Shown piece by piece: positions 41,026 to 49,223 of a stretch of DNA of 64,000 bases (its first letter is position 1; each line of letters opens with the position of its first letter). The position numbers and the translations under genes are program-made. The notes beneath the pieces are model-generated. The model was not told the origin of the DNA, made no database searches, and was given only the letters and a program-made list of their open reading frames with translations. The DNA lies in the NCBI RefSeq assembly GCF_017254835.1, contig NZ_JAFKCW010000001.1, positions 1,663,063-1,727,062 on the forward strand, in the 5' to 3' direction. The DNA is from Algoriphagus aestuariicola (GTDB lineage: Bacteria > Bacteroidota > Bacteroidia > Cytophagales > Cyclobacteriaceae).

Positions 41026-42390
41026 TCACTTTGGTGGATTGAAAAAGATCTGGACTACTGTACCAATGCCAGGCTCAGACTCGATCTTCAAGTCTCCTCC
41101 GTGCGCCTTTAAAATGTCGTGGGTGATGCTGAGACCCAGGCCGGTACCCTCGGTTCCCTTCTTGGTGGTGAAGAAGGGCTGCATGATCTTGTCTCGGATC
41201 TCATCGGGTATCCCGACCCCGTTGTCCCTAAATGCGATGATCACTTTTCCTTCATGCTTAGCCGTGGAAACCTTCAACATTGGTTGGTAGGATTCGGCCT
41301 GCTCCGGGCAGTCTCCGTTTTTTTCATCGGCTGGCGGTTTTGATAGTTTCTCCCTCATCGCGTCAAAGGCGTTGCTGCAGATGTTGATGATCACACGGCT
41401 GAGATCCTCTAGAATCATGGGGATTTCTCCGACGTCTTTTCCCAAGTCCAGTTGGAGTGCCACATCGATCGGTTTCTTGCTGGCCCGCATGCCGTGGAAG
41501 GCAAGGTTGGCAAATTCCCTGACCAAGGCGTTGACGTCCATCGGGGACTTTTTGCCTGAACCTCCCCGGCTGTGTTGGAGCATGGATTTGACGATCTCGT
41601 CGGCGCGTTTTCCGTGTTCTCGGACTTTTTGAATGTTGGACACAACATCAGCCAATATTTCATCGACTAAAGACTCATCCCTTATTTCTTGGCTCTTGGC
41701 TCTCTCCTCGTTGATTTCAGAGAGCATTTCCAGGCTCACTTCCGAAAAATTGTTGACAAAGTTTAGCGGGTTTTTGATCTCGTGGGCAATGCCTGCGGTT
41801 AGCTGGCCCAAGGAAGCCAATTTTTCCTGCTGAATCAATTGGGCTTGGGTGGATTTTAGGTTCAATATGGCTTGTTTGAGTTCCAGGTTTTTCTTTTCCA
41901 GCTCTGTTGTCCGCCTTTTTACAGCAGCCTTTAGTTTAATATTTTCCGCCTTGATTTTCTCCAGTGCTACTGTTTGCCCTTCCTCCGTCCTGCTATCCGG
42001 AAAGGACATGTGCTGTTGAACAAACTTCCAGCCTGACACCGTATTTTGCATAAGAGAGGAAATCCGTATCCTATCATAGAAAGCCCAAATCCCGTCAATA
42101 TTTACAAAGCAATCTGCTTGCTCTATGATCAAAATGAGTCTGTCGACAGCCTCCATCTTGATATCCCTGTTTCTTAGTTCAATCTTTCCGGCAACTGGAC
42201 CCACATGGGTTCCCAAATACGCTCCGGATTCACTTTTACTAAACCAAGCTTCTTCCAGCGTTGTACCGAATTGTTTGAAATCATCCACAAAAAATGACAC
42301 GTATCTTTCCACATTGGCTCCAAACAAACTTTCAAAGTATAGTAGATACAGCGTTTTAAGTTCCTCTTCTAGTTTGTTTGTGAGTTTCAT
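41026..42390 (-). CDS. Sensor histidine kinase with N-terminal NTF2/SnoaL-like domain
   Basis: 454 residues. Residues ~10-140 form a SnoaL/NTF2-like domain (YFESLFGANVERYVSFF, then GKIELRNRDIKM and FYDRIRISSLM). A coiled coil at ~145-190 (KIKAENIKLKAAVKRRTTE) links it to a histidine-kinase core: the phospho-accepting His203 in GIAHEIKNPLNFVNN, then DNGVGIPDEI and GTGLGLSITHDI of the ATPase domain. It has no membrane span, so it is probably cytosolic and senses a small molecule bound in the NTF2-like pocket. No response regulator lies beside it. A truncated relative of its sensor domain lies just upstream. The C-terminal part is the usual HATPase with G2 (GTGLGL) intact. Confidence 0.9.
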   Translation of the reverse strand: MKLTNKLEEELKTLYLLYFESLFGANVERYVSFFVDDFKQFGTTLEEAWFSKSESGAYLGTHVGPVAGKIELRNRDIKMEAVDRLILIIEQADCFVNIDGIWAFYDRIRISSLMQNTVSGWKFVQQHMSFPDSRTEEGQTVALEKIKAENIKLKAAVKRRTTELEKKNLELKQAILNLKSTQAQLIQQEKLASLGQLTAGIAHEIKNPLNFVNNFSEVSLEMLSEINEERAKSQEIRDESLVDEILADVVSNIQKVREHGKRADEIVKSMLQHSRGGSGKKSPMDVNALVREFANLAFHGMRASKKPIDVALQLDLGKDVGEIPMILEDLSRVIINICSNAFDAMREKLSKPPADEKNGDCPEQAESYQPMLKVSTAKHEGKVIIAFRDNGVGIPDEIRDKIMQPFFTTKKGTEGTGLGLSITHDILKAHGGDLKIESEPGIGTVVQIFFNPPK

Positions 42391-42541
42391 GACCAGTTCG
42401 TATTGGTTGTATCTTAAATTCTGAATTCAGAGCACTCGACTTATGGCTCCGCTCTGTCCTTGTGTTGGCGGCATTTCCAGTTTTTATCTAATAGTTCCAT
42501 GCTTATTCTTCTTTTGAAATTTGATTTCCCGGAGAATTTGC

Positions 42542-42994
42542 TCACATCCGGAGATGCGGGTTTTCTTGCTTGATCAAACTGAATTCGTTCTCACGCTGCT
42601 GGAAGAACTTCGAACCATCGGACATTTTCCTAAATAAGGAAGATGTATGGAATTTGGAGTGGAAGAACGGTGTCTCCAAAGATGGGGCGAAAAGGCATGC
42701 TACCTCGGATACCAAAAGAAAGTCGGTGGTGTTTCTGGTGGAAGTTTTCAGTTTTTTTAATCTCAATTGCCCCTTTACCGCTTTCGTGTTTGTCCGGAAA
42801 AATTTCACCATGTCCGCATTTCCATTCCAAGCACCCCAATCGCCTTTGCCGATCAACACAAAGTCGGGATCGGGGAAGTAGGAGAAGGCATAGACATCCC
42901 CACTAAAGTAGCTGTCCCAGTGAAGATGGTAGGTTGTCAATGGTTGGAAGATCCTAATAGGAACGTCACTTTTCTTGGACATGGGCAATTTCAC
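42542..42994 (-). pseudogene. Truncated NTF2/SnoaL-like sensor domain, probable paralog remnant
   Basis: 150 residues that follow the first ~130 residues of the histidine kinase downstream: HWDSYFSGDVYAFSYFPDPDF parallels YFESLFGANVERYVSFFVDDF, KAVKGQLRLK parallels AGKIELRN, and FHTSSLFRKMSDGSKFFQQ parallels RIRISSLMQNTVSGWKFVQQ. No kinase or other effector domain follows; the frame stops at 42542. It is either a free NTF2-like protein or the broken 5' part of a duplicated sensor kinase. The conserved SFPDSRTEEG tail of the sibling is replaced by an unrelated ending, which favours decay. It lies 151 bases upstream of the kinase. Confidence 0.55.
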
Positions 42995-43236
42995 TTGCAG
43001 TCATGAACTGCTTCACAGAATTTCAAAAATCAATAGTCAAATAAAAATTAGTTGGCTGGAGAATAAACTGTCCTGGCTTTTCGATTGGGAATTTCTTCCA
43101 GGTGGGATAGTTAAAAGTTAAGGAATATCGCAATTATATGAAACAATATTGTTTTGAATTACAGCTACATATGCAATCTCGTATTAGTTTTTTCAGCTTT
43201 GCGTTTTTGTGATAAACCGTTGGAATCACTGTAACA

Positions 43237-43272
43237 AAAAAATCCCTCCAGATCGCTCCGGAGGGATTTTTT
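43237..43272 (-). terminator. Terminator of alanine dehydrogenase
   Basis: AAAAAATCCCTCC (43237-43249) pairs with GGAGGGATTTTTT (43260-43272) around a 10-base loop. On the minus strand it begins 17 bases after the ald stop and ends in a U-run, and it is nearly symmetrical, so it could work in both directions. Confidence 0.85.
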
Positions 43273-43289
43273 GAAATTCAAAAATCGGC

Positions 43290-44405
43290 TTAAGCCAAAT
43301 ATTTTTCCACTGGAGTGAAAGGGAGGTCGAAGGCTTGGGCGACAGCCTCGTACACCACTTCTCCATTGATTACATTCAGTCCTGGCACCAAGTCGGCGTT
43401 TTCCTGCGCAGCCTTTTTCCAGCCTTTGTCTGCCAATTGGATCGCGTAGGGGAGGGTTGCGTTGGTCAGCGCGAGGGTAGAAGTATAAGGAACTGCTCCT
43501 GGCATATTGGCCACACAGTAGTGTACGACATCGTCGATGATGAAAGTTGGGTTTTCGTGGGTAGTCGGCTTACAGGTCTCAATGCAACCTCCTTGATCTA
43601 CCGCTACATCCACCAATACGGTGCCGGGCTTCATGTCTTTCAGCATGTCGCGGGTAATGAGATGAGGAGCCTTTGCCCCGGGGATCAAAACCGCCCCGAC
43701 GATAAGGTCTGCGTCTTTGATCAGATTTCTCACGTTGTATTCGTTGGACATGATGGTTTTGACATTCGCAGGCATCACGTCGGCGAGGTATCTCATTCTT
43801 GGCAGGGACACGTCCATGATTGTGACGTCGGCACCCAAACCAGCGGCCATCCAGGCAGCCTGAGTTCCCACGATGCCACCTCCGAGGATAAGGACCTTGG
43901 CAGGAAGAACACCAGGTACTCCACCCAAGAGAATTCCGCGACCTTTCAGGGGTTTTTCGAGATAGTTGGCACCTTTTTGAATCGCCATTCTGCCCGCTAC
44001 CTCGGACATCGGTACCAGTAGTGGAAGGCTTCGATCCGCTTTTTCCACAGTCTCATAGGCCAAACAAACGGCTTTGCTCTCGATCATTGCCTTGGTCAAG
44101 GGCTCATAGGAGGCAAAGTGAAAATAGGTGAACAACAATTGGTTTTCCTTGATCAGCTTGTACTCCGACTCGATTGGCTCCTTCACCTTCATGATCATCT
44201 CTGCGATTTCATAGGTCGCTTCAATGGAAGGGAGGATTTTAGCTCCGGCGGCTTCGTATTCAGCATCTGGAAAACCGCTGCCTTCACCGGCGGTATGTTG
44301 GATGTAGACGCTGTGACCTCTTTTGATCAGCTCTTTGGCACCAGCCGGGGTAAGTGCTACCCTGTTCTCGTTGTTTTTGATTTCCTTTGGGACACCTATT
44401 ATCAT
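43290..44405 (-). CDS. ald: Alanine dehydrogenase
   Basis: 371 residues, the normal length. MIIGVPKEIKNNENRVALTP opens it, KVKEPIESEY supplies the substrate Lys region, LFTYFHFA the catalytic His, and VLILGGGIVGTQAAWMAAGL the NAD-binding loop. NNENRVALTPAG and GAVLIPGAKAPHL are strong signatures. It interconverts L-alanine and pyruvate plus ammonia with NAD. It is a single gene with a -7 promoter element 32 bases upstream and a good terminator after it. The related saccharopine-type transhydrogenase PntA is longer and lacks this ending. Confidence 0.95.
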   Translation of the reverse strand: MIIGVPKEIKNNENRVALTPAGAKELIKRGHSVYIQHTAGEGSGFPDAEYEAAGAKILPSIEATYEIAEMIMKVKEPIESEYKLIKENQLLFTYFHFASYEPLTKAMIESKAVCLAYETVEKADRSLPLLVPMSEVAGRMAIQKGANYLEKPLKGRGILLGGVPGVLPAKVLILGGGIVGTQAAWMAAGLGADVTIMDVSLPRMRYLADVMPANVKTIMSNEYNVRNLIKDADLIVGAVLIPGAKAPHLITRDMLKDMKPGTVLVDVAVDQGGCIETCKPTTHENPTFIIDDVVHYCVANMPGAVPYTSTLALTNATLPYAIQLADKGWKKAAQENADLVPGLNVINGEVVYEAVAQAFDLPFTPVEKYLA

Positions 44406-44436
44406 GGCAATAGCATTTGGATTTAGATTCTTGGGG

Positions 44437-44444
44437 CAAAGATA
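44437..44444 (-). promoter_or_regulatory. -7 element for ald
   Basis: On the minus strand, TATCTTTG matches TAnnTTTG and lies 32 bases before the ald ATG. The upstream CAAA-type -33 is at ~16 bases, a suboptimal spacing. Confidence 0.45.
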
Positions 44445-44750
44445 AGAAGCAATGACTATCCAAAAAGCCCTTTATAAAATAGTATTTGGTATGCAGTGGG
44501 GCTGACAGCGGTTTTCGGTAGTTTATTTTATTTTTTATGATGGATTTCTAGAAAATTCCAAGATTATATTTTTTCAAACCCCGCTTGTCTAAAATTTTAC
44601 TCTTGAAAATTTTTGATTTATGGATTTTCATTAATCTCTGATTTTCAAGCAAATCAGATGTTTGTTGAAATAATTCAAAATAATATTTCAAATGGATGAA
44701 AATTCGGCAATTCTTTCAAAATTTTTGATTGTTAAAATGTAAAGGAGAAA

Positions 44751-44781
44751 TTTGCATCAAAGTCAATTTTGGCTATTTTTG
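44751..44781 (+). promoter_or_regulatory. Full Bacteroidota promoter of the E1 gene
   Basis: TTTG at 44751-44754 and TATTTTTG at 44774-44781 are separated by 19 bases, an exact match to the Bacteroidota -33/-7 promoter. Transcription should begin near 44787, leaving a ~50-base leader before the ATG at 44838. Confidence 0.7.
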
Positions 44782-44837
44782 ATGATGCTAAGAGCAGAAT
44801 GTCCAACCCAAAGTAACATTTAGATTCCTACTCGCAT

Positions 44838-47252
44838 ATGGCAATTACCAAATCCTATCCGCAGTCCCCGGAAGAACCCCTAGTCAGCAACGAGGAAATT
44901 CTTGAAGACTTCAGAGTGGCGGTGACCAGTCGCCACGCCTCCCTCATGGGGAGAAAGGAAGTGTTTATGGGAAAGGCGAAATTTGGGATTTTTGGGGATG
45001 GAAAGGAGCTGGCGCAGATCGCAATGGCCAAGGCCTTTCAGCTCGGTGATTTCCGGTCTGGATATTATAGGGATCAGACGTTTATGTTTGCGCTCGGGGA
45101 GTTGACGATATCCCAGTATTTTGCGCAACTGTATGCTCATGCGGATGTGGAAGCTGAGCCTGCAAGTGCAGGACGTTTGATGAATGGACATTTCGCGACC
45201 CGCTCTCTCAACGAAGACGGTTCTTGGAAGGACCTGACCCAATGCTATAATTCTGCCGCTGATATTTCTCCTACCGCTGCCCAAATGCCCAAGCTGTTGG
45301 GATTGGCCTATGCATCGAAGCTTTTCAGGGAAAACAAAGCACTCAGAGATCTGAAGCAGTTTTCCAAAAGCGGGAATGAAGTCGCTTGGGGTACCATAGG
45401 CAATGCGTCCACCTCTGAGGGGATGTTTTTTGAAACCATCAATGCCGCCGGAGTCATGCAAGTCCCAATGGTAGTTGCGATTTGGGACGATGAATACGGA
45501 ATTTCAGTACCCAATAAGTACCATACGACCAAGGGGAGCATTTCAGAAGTGCTGATGGGTTTCCAACGTACCGAAACCGAACGTGGAATCGAGATACTCC
45601 GGGTGAAAGGATGGGACTACGAGGCCTTGGTTCAAGCCTTCCGGTATGCCGGGGGACTGGCCCGTCAACAACACGTGCCTGTCTTGATCCATGTGGAAGA
45701 AATGACCCAACCGCAGGGGCATTCCACCTCGGGATCCCATGAGCGATACAAGTCTGCAGAGCGATTGCAGTGGGAAAAAGAATGGGATTGCATCAGCCGA
45801 TTTAGGGACTATATTGTTTCTGCGGGGATTGCGAAGGATGAAGCCTTGGACCAGATTGAAGAAGACGCCAAGGCAGAGGTCAAAAGACAAAAAGAGGCAG
45901 CTTGGAATAGATTTTCTGGGGAGATAAAAAAAGAGATCCAAGAGGCAATTGCCCTTTTGAGATCTTCGGCTGAAAAGAGCACCAGAAAAGTCGTGCTACT
46001 TCAATTGGCCGAAGAACTTTCGAAGACTATCAATCCAATCCGCAAGGACGCCGTTACCGCTGTCAGGAAGGCATTGCTGGCAATGAGGTTTGACTCGGAA
46101 AGTGTAAGAAGCGGTCTCAAAGCTTGGTATGAAGCTCAGGGAGAGAAGAATTTTGACCGATACAATAGTCATCTATACAGCCACTCCCAGTGGGCAGTGG
46201 GAAATATAAAAGAAGTAGCCGCTACCTACGATGAGAAATCCCCTTTGGTTGACGGCCGAGAGATTCTTCAGGCATTTTTTGACCATACTCTGGAAAAAGA
46301 CCCGCGTTTCTTTGCCTTTGGCGAGGATGTGGGAAAAATCGGAGACGTGAATCAAGCTTTTGCTGGCCTTCAGGCGAAGTACGGAGAATCTCGGGTGACA
46401 GATACCGGAATCAGGGAATGCACCATCATCGGACAAGGTATAGGCACTGCGTTAAGAGGGCTGAGACCAGTAGCCGAAATCCAGTATTTGGACTACCTCC
46501 TCTACGCCTTGCAGACGCTGTCAGATGATTTGGCTTCCTTGCTCTATAGAACCAAAGGAGGCCAAAAAGCGCCGTTGATCGTACGAACTAGGGGTCATCG
46601 ACTGGAAGGGGTTTGGCATTCTGGTTCTCCGATGGGGATGATACTTTCGTCTCTGAGAGGAATGATCGTATGCGTGCCTCGGGACATGACCCAGGCTGCT
46701 GGAATGTATAAGACGCTTTTGGAGTCCGATGAGCCGGCGATCATGATCGAATGCCTAAATGGCTACCGACTGAAAGAGAAATTGCCGTCCAACTTGGGTG
46801 AATATACCGTCGCGTTGGGCAAGCCCGAAATCCTGCGTGAGGGCACCGACCTTACCGTAGTTACCTACGGGAGCATGTGCCGGATCGTCATGGATTCGGC
46901 CGAAGAGTTGGCGGAGTTGGGGATTTCCGTGGAAGTGGTCGATGTGCAAACCTTATTGCCATTTGATAACCATGGTGTAATAGGCAGGTCCGTCCAGAAG
47001 ACCGGGAGGGTGATTTTCGCAGACGAGGACGTGCCAGGCGGAGCCTCTGCCTATATGCTTCAGCAGGCACTGGATGAGCAGGGGATTTTCAAATACCTTG
47101 ACTCAGAGCCCCAGACTATCGCTGCCAAAGCACATCGTCCCGCTTATTCCTCGGATGGGGACTATTTTTCCAAGCCAAGCGCAGATGACGTGACGGAGAA
47201 AGCCTACCGCATGATGCATGAGGCAAACCCTAAAAAGTTTCCCCTCATCTAG
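44838..47252 (+). CDS. 2-oxoacid (branched-chain type) dehydrogenase E1, alpha/beta fusion
   Basis: 804 residues. Residues 1-~410 are the E1 alpha part: RDQTFMFALGELTISQYFAQ, the thiamine region WGTIGNASTSEGMFF, then WDDEYGISVP. Residues ~470-804 are the E1 beta part: FFAFGEDVGKIGDVNQAFAG, the active glutamate-bearing GIRECTIIGQ, and PLIVRTRGHRLEGVWHS. The two are one chain, as in most Bacteroidota. It decarboxylates a branched-chain or other 2-oxoacid and passes the acyl group to E2 lipoyl enzyme. The thiamine motif is GNAS rather than GDGA, which is usual for this fused clade. No E2 or E3 gene is next to it. The promoter and terminator show it is monocistronic. Confidence 0.92.
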   Translation: MAITKSYPQSPEEPLVSNEEILEDFRVAVTSRHASLMGRKEVFMGKAKFGIFGDGKELAQIAMAKAFQLGDFRSGYYRDQTFMFALGELTISQYFAQLYAHADVEAEPASAGRLMNGHFATRSLNEDGSWKDLTQCYNSAADISPTAAQMPKLLGLAYASKLFRENKALRDLKQFSKSGNEVAWGTIGNASTSEGMFFETINAAGVMQVPMVVAIWDDEYGISVPNKYHTTKGSISEVLMGFQRTETERGIEILRVKGWDYEALVQAFRYAGGLARQQHVPVLIHVEEMTQPQGHSTSGSHERYKSAERLQWEKEWDCISRFRDYIVSAGIAKDEALDQIEEDAKAEVKRQKEAAWNRFSGEIKKEIQEAIALLRSSAEKSTRKVVLLQLAEELSKTINPIRKDAVTAVRKALLAMRFDSESVRSGLKAWYEAQGEKNFDRYNSHLYSHSQWAVGNIKEVAATYDEKSPLVDGREILQAFFDHTLEKDPRFFAFGEDVGKIGDVNQAFAGLQAKYGESRVTDTGIRECTIIGQGIGTALRGLRPVAEIQYLDYLLYALQTLSDDLASLLYRTKGGQKAPLIVRTRGHRLEGVWHSGSPMGMILSSLRGMIVCVPRDMTQAAGMYKTLLESDEPAIMIECLNGYRLKEKLPSNLGEYTVALGKPEILREGTDLTVVTYGSMCRIVMDSAEELAELGISVEVVDVQTLLPFDNHGVIGRSVQKTGRVIFADEDVPGGASAYMLQQALDEQGIFKYLDSEPQTIAAKAHRPAYSSDGDYFSKPSADDVTEKAYRMMHEANPKKFPLI

Positions 47253-47254
47253 CA

Positions 47255-47292
47255 AAACAAAGCCTCCGAAAATCCGGAGGCTTTGTTTTTTT
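47255..47292. terminator. Bidirectional terminator between E1 and lipoprotein genes
   Basis: AACAAAGCCTCCG pairs with CGGAGGCTTTGTT around a short A-rich loop, with A-runs and a T-run on both sides. It serves the E1 gene (plus) and the 220-residue lipoprotein gene (minus), which converge here. Confidence 0.9.
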
Positions 47293-47953
47293 AGTTTTTG
47301 GTGATTTGCCTGAGCGTAACTTCCGGACTTGACACTTGGTTGCTTCGATTAAGCGCTCGATCCTGAATTTCTACGTCGACTCTAAGAGTGTCGGTACGAA
47401 AGATGGATTCCCATCCCCTAGAGAGCATTTGGTACTTGATATTCCCTTCCACCGCTTGCCCTTCCTCAGTGGTGAGGACTCTCGGGAATCGCCCGTTAAA
47501 GGTGGTGTAAAAAGGTGGATCCTGCCATCTGAACTCAGTAAATTGCCCATCTCTCTTGATGTAGAACCGAACAAAAATGTTGTACTGATCTTCGTTTTGC
47601 TCTACCCAAATGGTGTCCTTTACCACAGCATTATTGACGATGGGGTCTACGACCCAATCGATGGGATTATATGAAGGAGCCTCTAGTGGGCGGTTGGCAT
47701 AGGTGATCAAATTTCCGGCAGCATCTCGTTTATAAAACAGCGGATTATAGGGTGGGTTGACATCGGTTGCGGCAAGTCCCAGATCTCCCTCCGCATCCCT
47801 GAAGTCTACACTGATATTCAGGGAGTCGCCATTGTATTCGATAGTGGAAAACTCGATTTGAGGCACGGACGGATAATTGTCCGGGGGGCTGATACAGGAA
47901 GTCCAGCCCAAGGCCGTTACCAACATTAATCCTGAATAGTTTTTGAATCGCAT
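47291..47953 (-). CDS. Lipoprotein of unknown function
   Basis: 220 residues with a lipoprotein signal ending at Cys20 (LGWTSC). After SPPDNYPSVPQIEF the remainder is beta-strand rich: TIEYNGDSLNISVDFRDAEG, then DQYNIFVRFYIKRDGQ and MLSRGWESIFRTDTLRVDVEI, ending in VSSPEVTLRQI. It resembles Bacteroidota secreted Ig-like proteins; FRDAEGDLG has an acidic pattern that may bind calcium. No specific family is recognised. It lies between E1 (convergent) and the LuxE-like gene (divergent), 70 bases from the latter. Confidence 0.75.
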   Translation of the reverse strand: MRFKNYSGLMLVTALGWTSCISPPDNYPSVPQIEFSTIEYNGDSLNISVDFRDAEGDLGLAATDVNPPYNPLFYKRDAAGNLITYANRPLEAPSYNPIDWVVDPIVNNAVVKDTIWVEQNEDQYNIFVRFYIKRDGQFTEFRWQDPPFYTTFNGRFPRVLTTEEGQAVEGNIKYQMLSRGWESIFRTDTLRVDVEIQDRALNRSNQVSSPEVTLRQITKN

Positions 47954-48022
47954 CGGCTGAAGGTAAATTTACTCCCGAAAATAAGGTTAGTTTTTCTCAG
48001 TAAAAACGCAAAATATAAAACG

Positions 48023-49018
48023 ATGCGAGATTTTAAAAGTTTTTCAGAGAGGCTAACCAATTTCGATGATGGCCAGTTCGAAGATTTTGCATTGGAATTG
48101 TTTCACTATCAGTCCGCTGAAAATGAAGTATATAAAGCCTACTTGGAGGCGAGAAAGATAGAATCGAAAAAGGTCAAGTCCCTCGAAGGCATTCCATTTT
48201 TGCCCATCCGTTTTTTCAAGGATTTTCCGGTTGTCTGCGGTAGTAGTTCAGATTTTTCCTCTTTTTATTCAAGCAGCGGCACTACGGGGGCCATCACTTC
48301 CAAGCATTATGTCTGGTCCGAAAGCTGGTATTTAGGCCACGCCCAGAAAATTTTTGAGAAGATTTATGCTCCTTTGGAAGGCTACCATGTGTTGGCGTTA
48401 TTGCCCGCCTACCTCGAAAGACCGGGGAGTAGTTTGGTGGCTATGGCCAAGCATTTTATAGAAGTTTCCAAATCGCGGCATTCTGGCTTTTTTCTATACA
48501 ACCAAGATGAGTTGCTGGAGAAATTGAAATTGCTGAAAGGTGGAAACAGGAAGGTCCTGCTACTTGGAGTCACCTTCGCGTTGTTGGACTTGGCGGAATC
48601 GGGAAAGGTGTTTTCACCGATGGATAACCTAATGGTAATGGAAACGGGAGGGATGAAAGGGCGCCGAAAGGAGATGATCAGAGAAGAAGTCCATGATTGT
48701 CTCAAGGCATTTTTTGGCCTGGAGTCCATCCATTCCGAGTACGGCATGACGGAGCTGATGTCCCAGGCCTATTCAAAAGGAGAGGGGAAGTATACGCTTC
48801 CTGCGACCATGCGCGTTATGCTTCGGGATGTGAATGATCCACTGAGCTGGACTACCAGATCTCAGGGGGGGATTAACGTGATCGACTTGGCCAACTTTCA
48901 TTCTTGCGCTTTTATCGAAACTCAGGATTTGGGGAGATTCGACGAAAATGGCCACTTGGAGGTTTTGGGGCGCTTTGACAACTCGGAAATCCGAGGCTGC
49001 AACTTAATGGTGCAGTAA
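48023..49018 (+). CDS. LuxE-like acyl-activating protein
   Basis: 331 residues of the LuxE/acyl-protein synthetase type. The ATP/AMP-binding Ser/Gly/Thr-rich loop is SSSGTTGAITSKHYVW, the centre holds LLPAYLERPGSSLVAMAKHF, then METGGMKGRRKEMIREEVHD and SEYGMTELMSQAYS, and the C-terminal CAFIETQDLGRFDENGHLEV is the adenylate-forming family ending. LuxE adenylates a fatty acid and passes it to a reductase. In non-luminous bacteria these genes have unknown acyl targets. No LuxC/LuxD partner is nearby. A short lipoprotein gene follows by 51 bases. Confidence 0.88.
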   Translation: MRDFKSFSERLTNFDDGQFEDFALELFHYQSAENEVYKAYLEARKIESKKVKSLEGIPFLPIRFFKDFPVVCGSSSDFSSFYSSSGTTGAITSKHYVWSESWYLGHAQKIFEKIYAPLEGYHVLALLPAYLERPGSSLVAMAKHFIEVSKSRHSGFFLYNQDELLEKLKLLKGGNRKVLLLGVTFALLDLAESGKVFSPMDNLMVMETGGMKGRRKEMIREEVHDCLKAFFGLESIHSEYGMTELMSQAYSKGEGKYTLPATMRVMLRDVNDPLSWTTRSQGGINVIDLANFHSCAFIETQDLGRFDENGHLEVLGRFDNSEIRGCNLMVQ

Positions 49019-49049
49019 TTGCTATCTTAAGATTTAATGGACATATTTG
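49019..49049 (+). promoter_or_regulatory. Promoter of the 39-residue lipoprotein
   Basis: TTG at 49019-49021 and CATATTTG at 49042-49049 (seven of eight matches to TAnnTTTG) are 20 bases apart, a good Bacteroidota promoter, about 20 bases before the ATG at 49070. It begins within bases of the LuxE-like stop. Confidence 0.5.
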
Positions 49050-49069
49050 AAAAGTATAAAAACTAAACT

Positions 49070-49189
49070 ATGAAAAGATTAGCCACGCTTGCACTATTGG
49101 TCGGGATATTAGCCTTGGGAGCTTGCGCCTCCAGCAAACCTTGCCCGGCGTACGCCAAAGCGCCTACCGCGCAGAAAGCCAATAGCTAA
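49070..49189 (+). CDS. 39-residue lipoprotein
   Basis: ATG at 49070 to TAA at 49187-49189, 39 codons. It has a lipoprotein signal: MKRLATLALLVGILALGAC, with Cys19 in the LGAC lipobox. The mature peptide is only about 20 residues (CASSKPCPAYAKAP, then TAQKANS). A Cys-Pro-Ala-Tyr core recalls small Bacteroidota lipoproteins ending in CPAY/CPSS motifs. It is too short for standard gene calls, but it has its own promoter (49019-49049) and terminator (49188-49223). Function is unknown; it would be anchored in a membrane. Confidence 0.75.
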   Translation: MKRLATLALLVGILALGACASSKPCPAYAKAPTAQKANS

Positions 49190-49223
49190 AAAATATGCTG
49201 ACCGTCAATAGTCAGCATATTTT
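49188..49223. terminator. Bidirectional terminator overlapping the regulator's 3' end
   Basis: AAAATATGCTGAC pairs with GTCAGCATATTTT around CGTCAATA, followed by a T-run. It starts inside the stop codon of the 39-residue lipoprotein and on the other strand it overlaps the last codons of the sigma-54 regulator (KKYADY and stop). Both genes end in this one hairpin. Confidence 0.85.

Larger units (their letters stand above)
44406..44837. other. AT-rich divergent region between ald and E1 genes
   Basis: 432 bases holding the promoters of both flanking genes, listed separately. The centre (~44460-44740) is strongly AT-rich with short A- and T-runs and no protein-like frame. No binding site or repeat was recognised apart from the promoter elements. 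Confidence 0.5.

Noticed and set aside
43335-44021. Plus-strand open frame of over 200 codons inside alanine dehydrogenase
   Set aside because: It is antisense to a gene with full catalytic motifs; its composition (many His, Cys, Trp) is typical of a frame shadow.
44838-47252. E1 alpha/beta fusion as an assembly error
   Set aside because: The linker region is continuous, in frame, and this fusion is normal in Bacteroidota.
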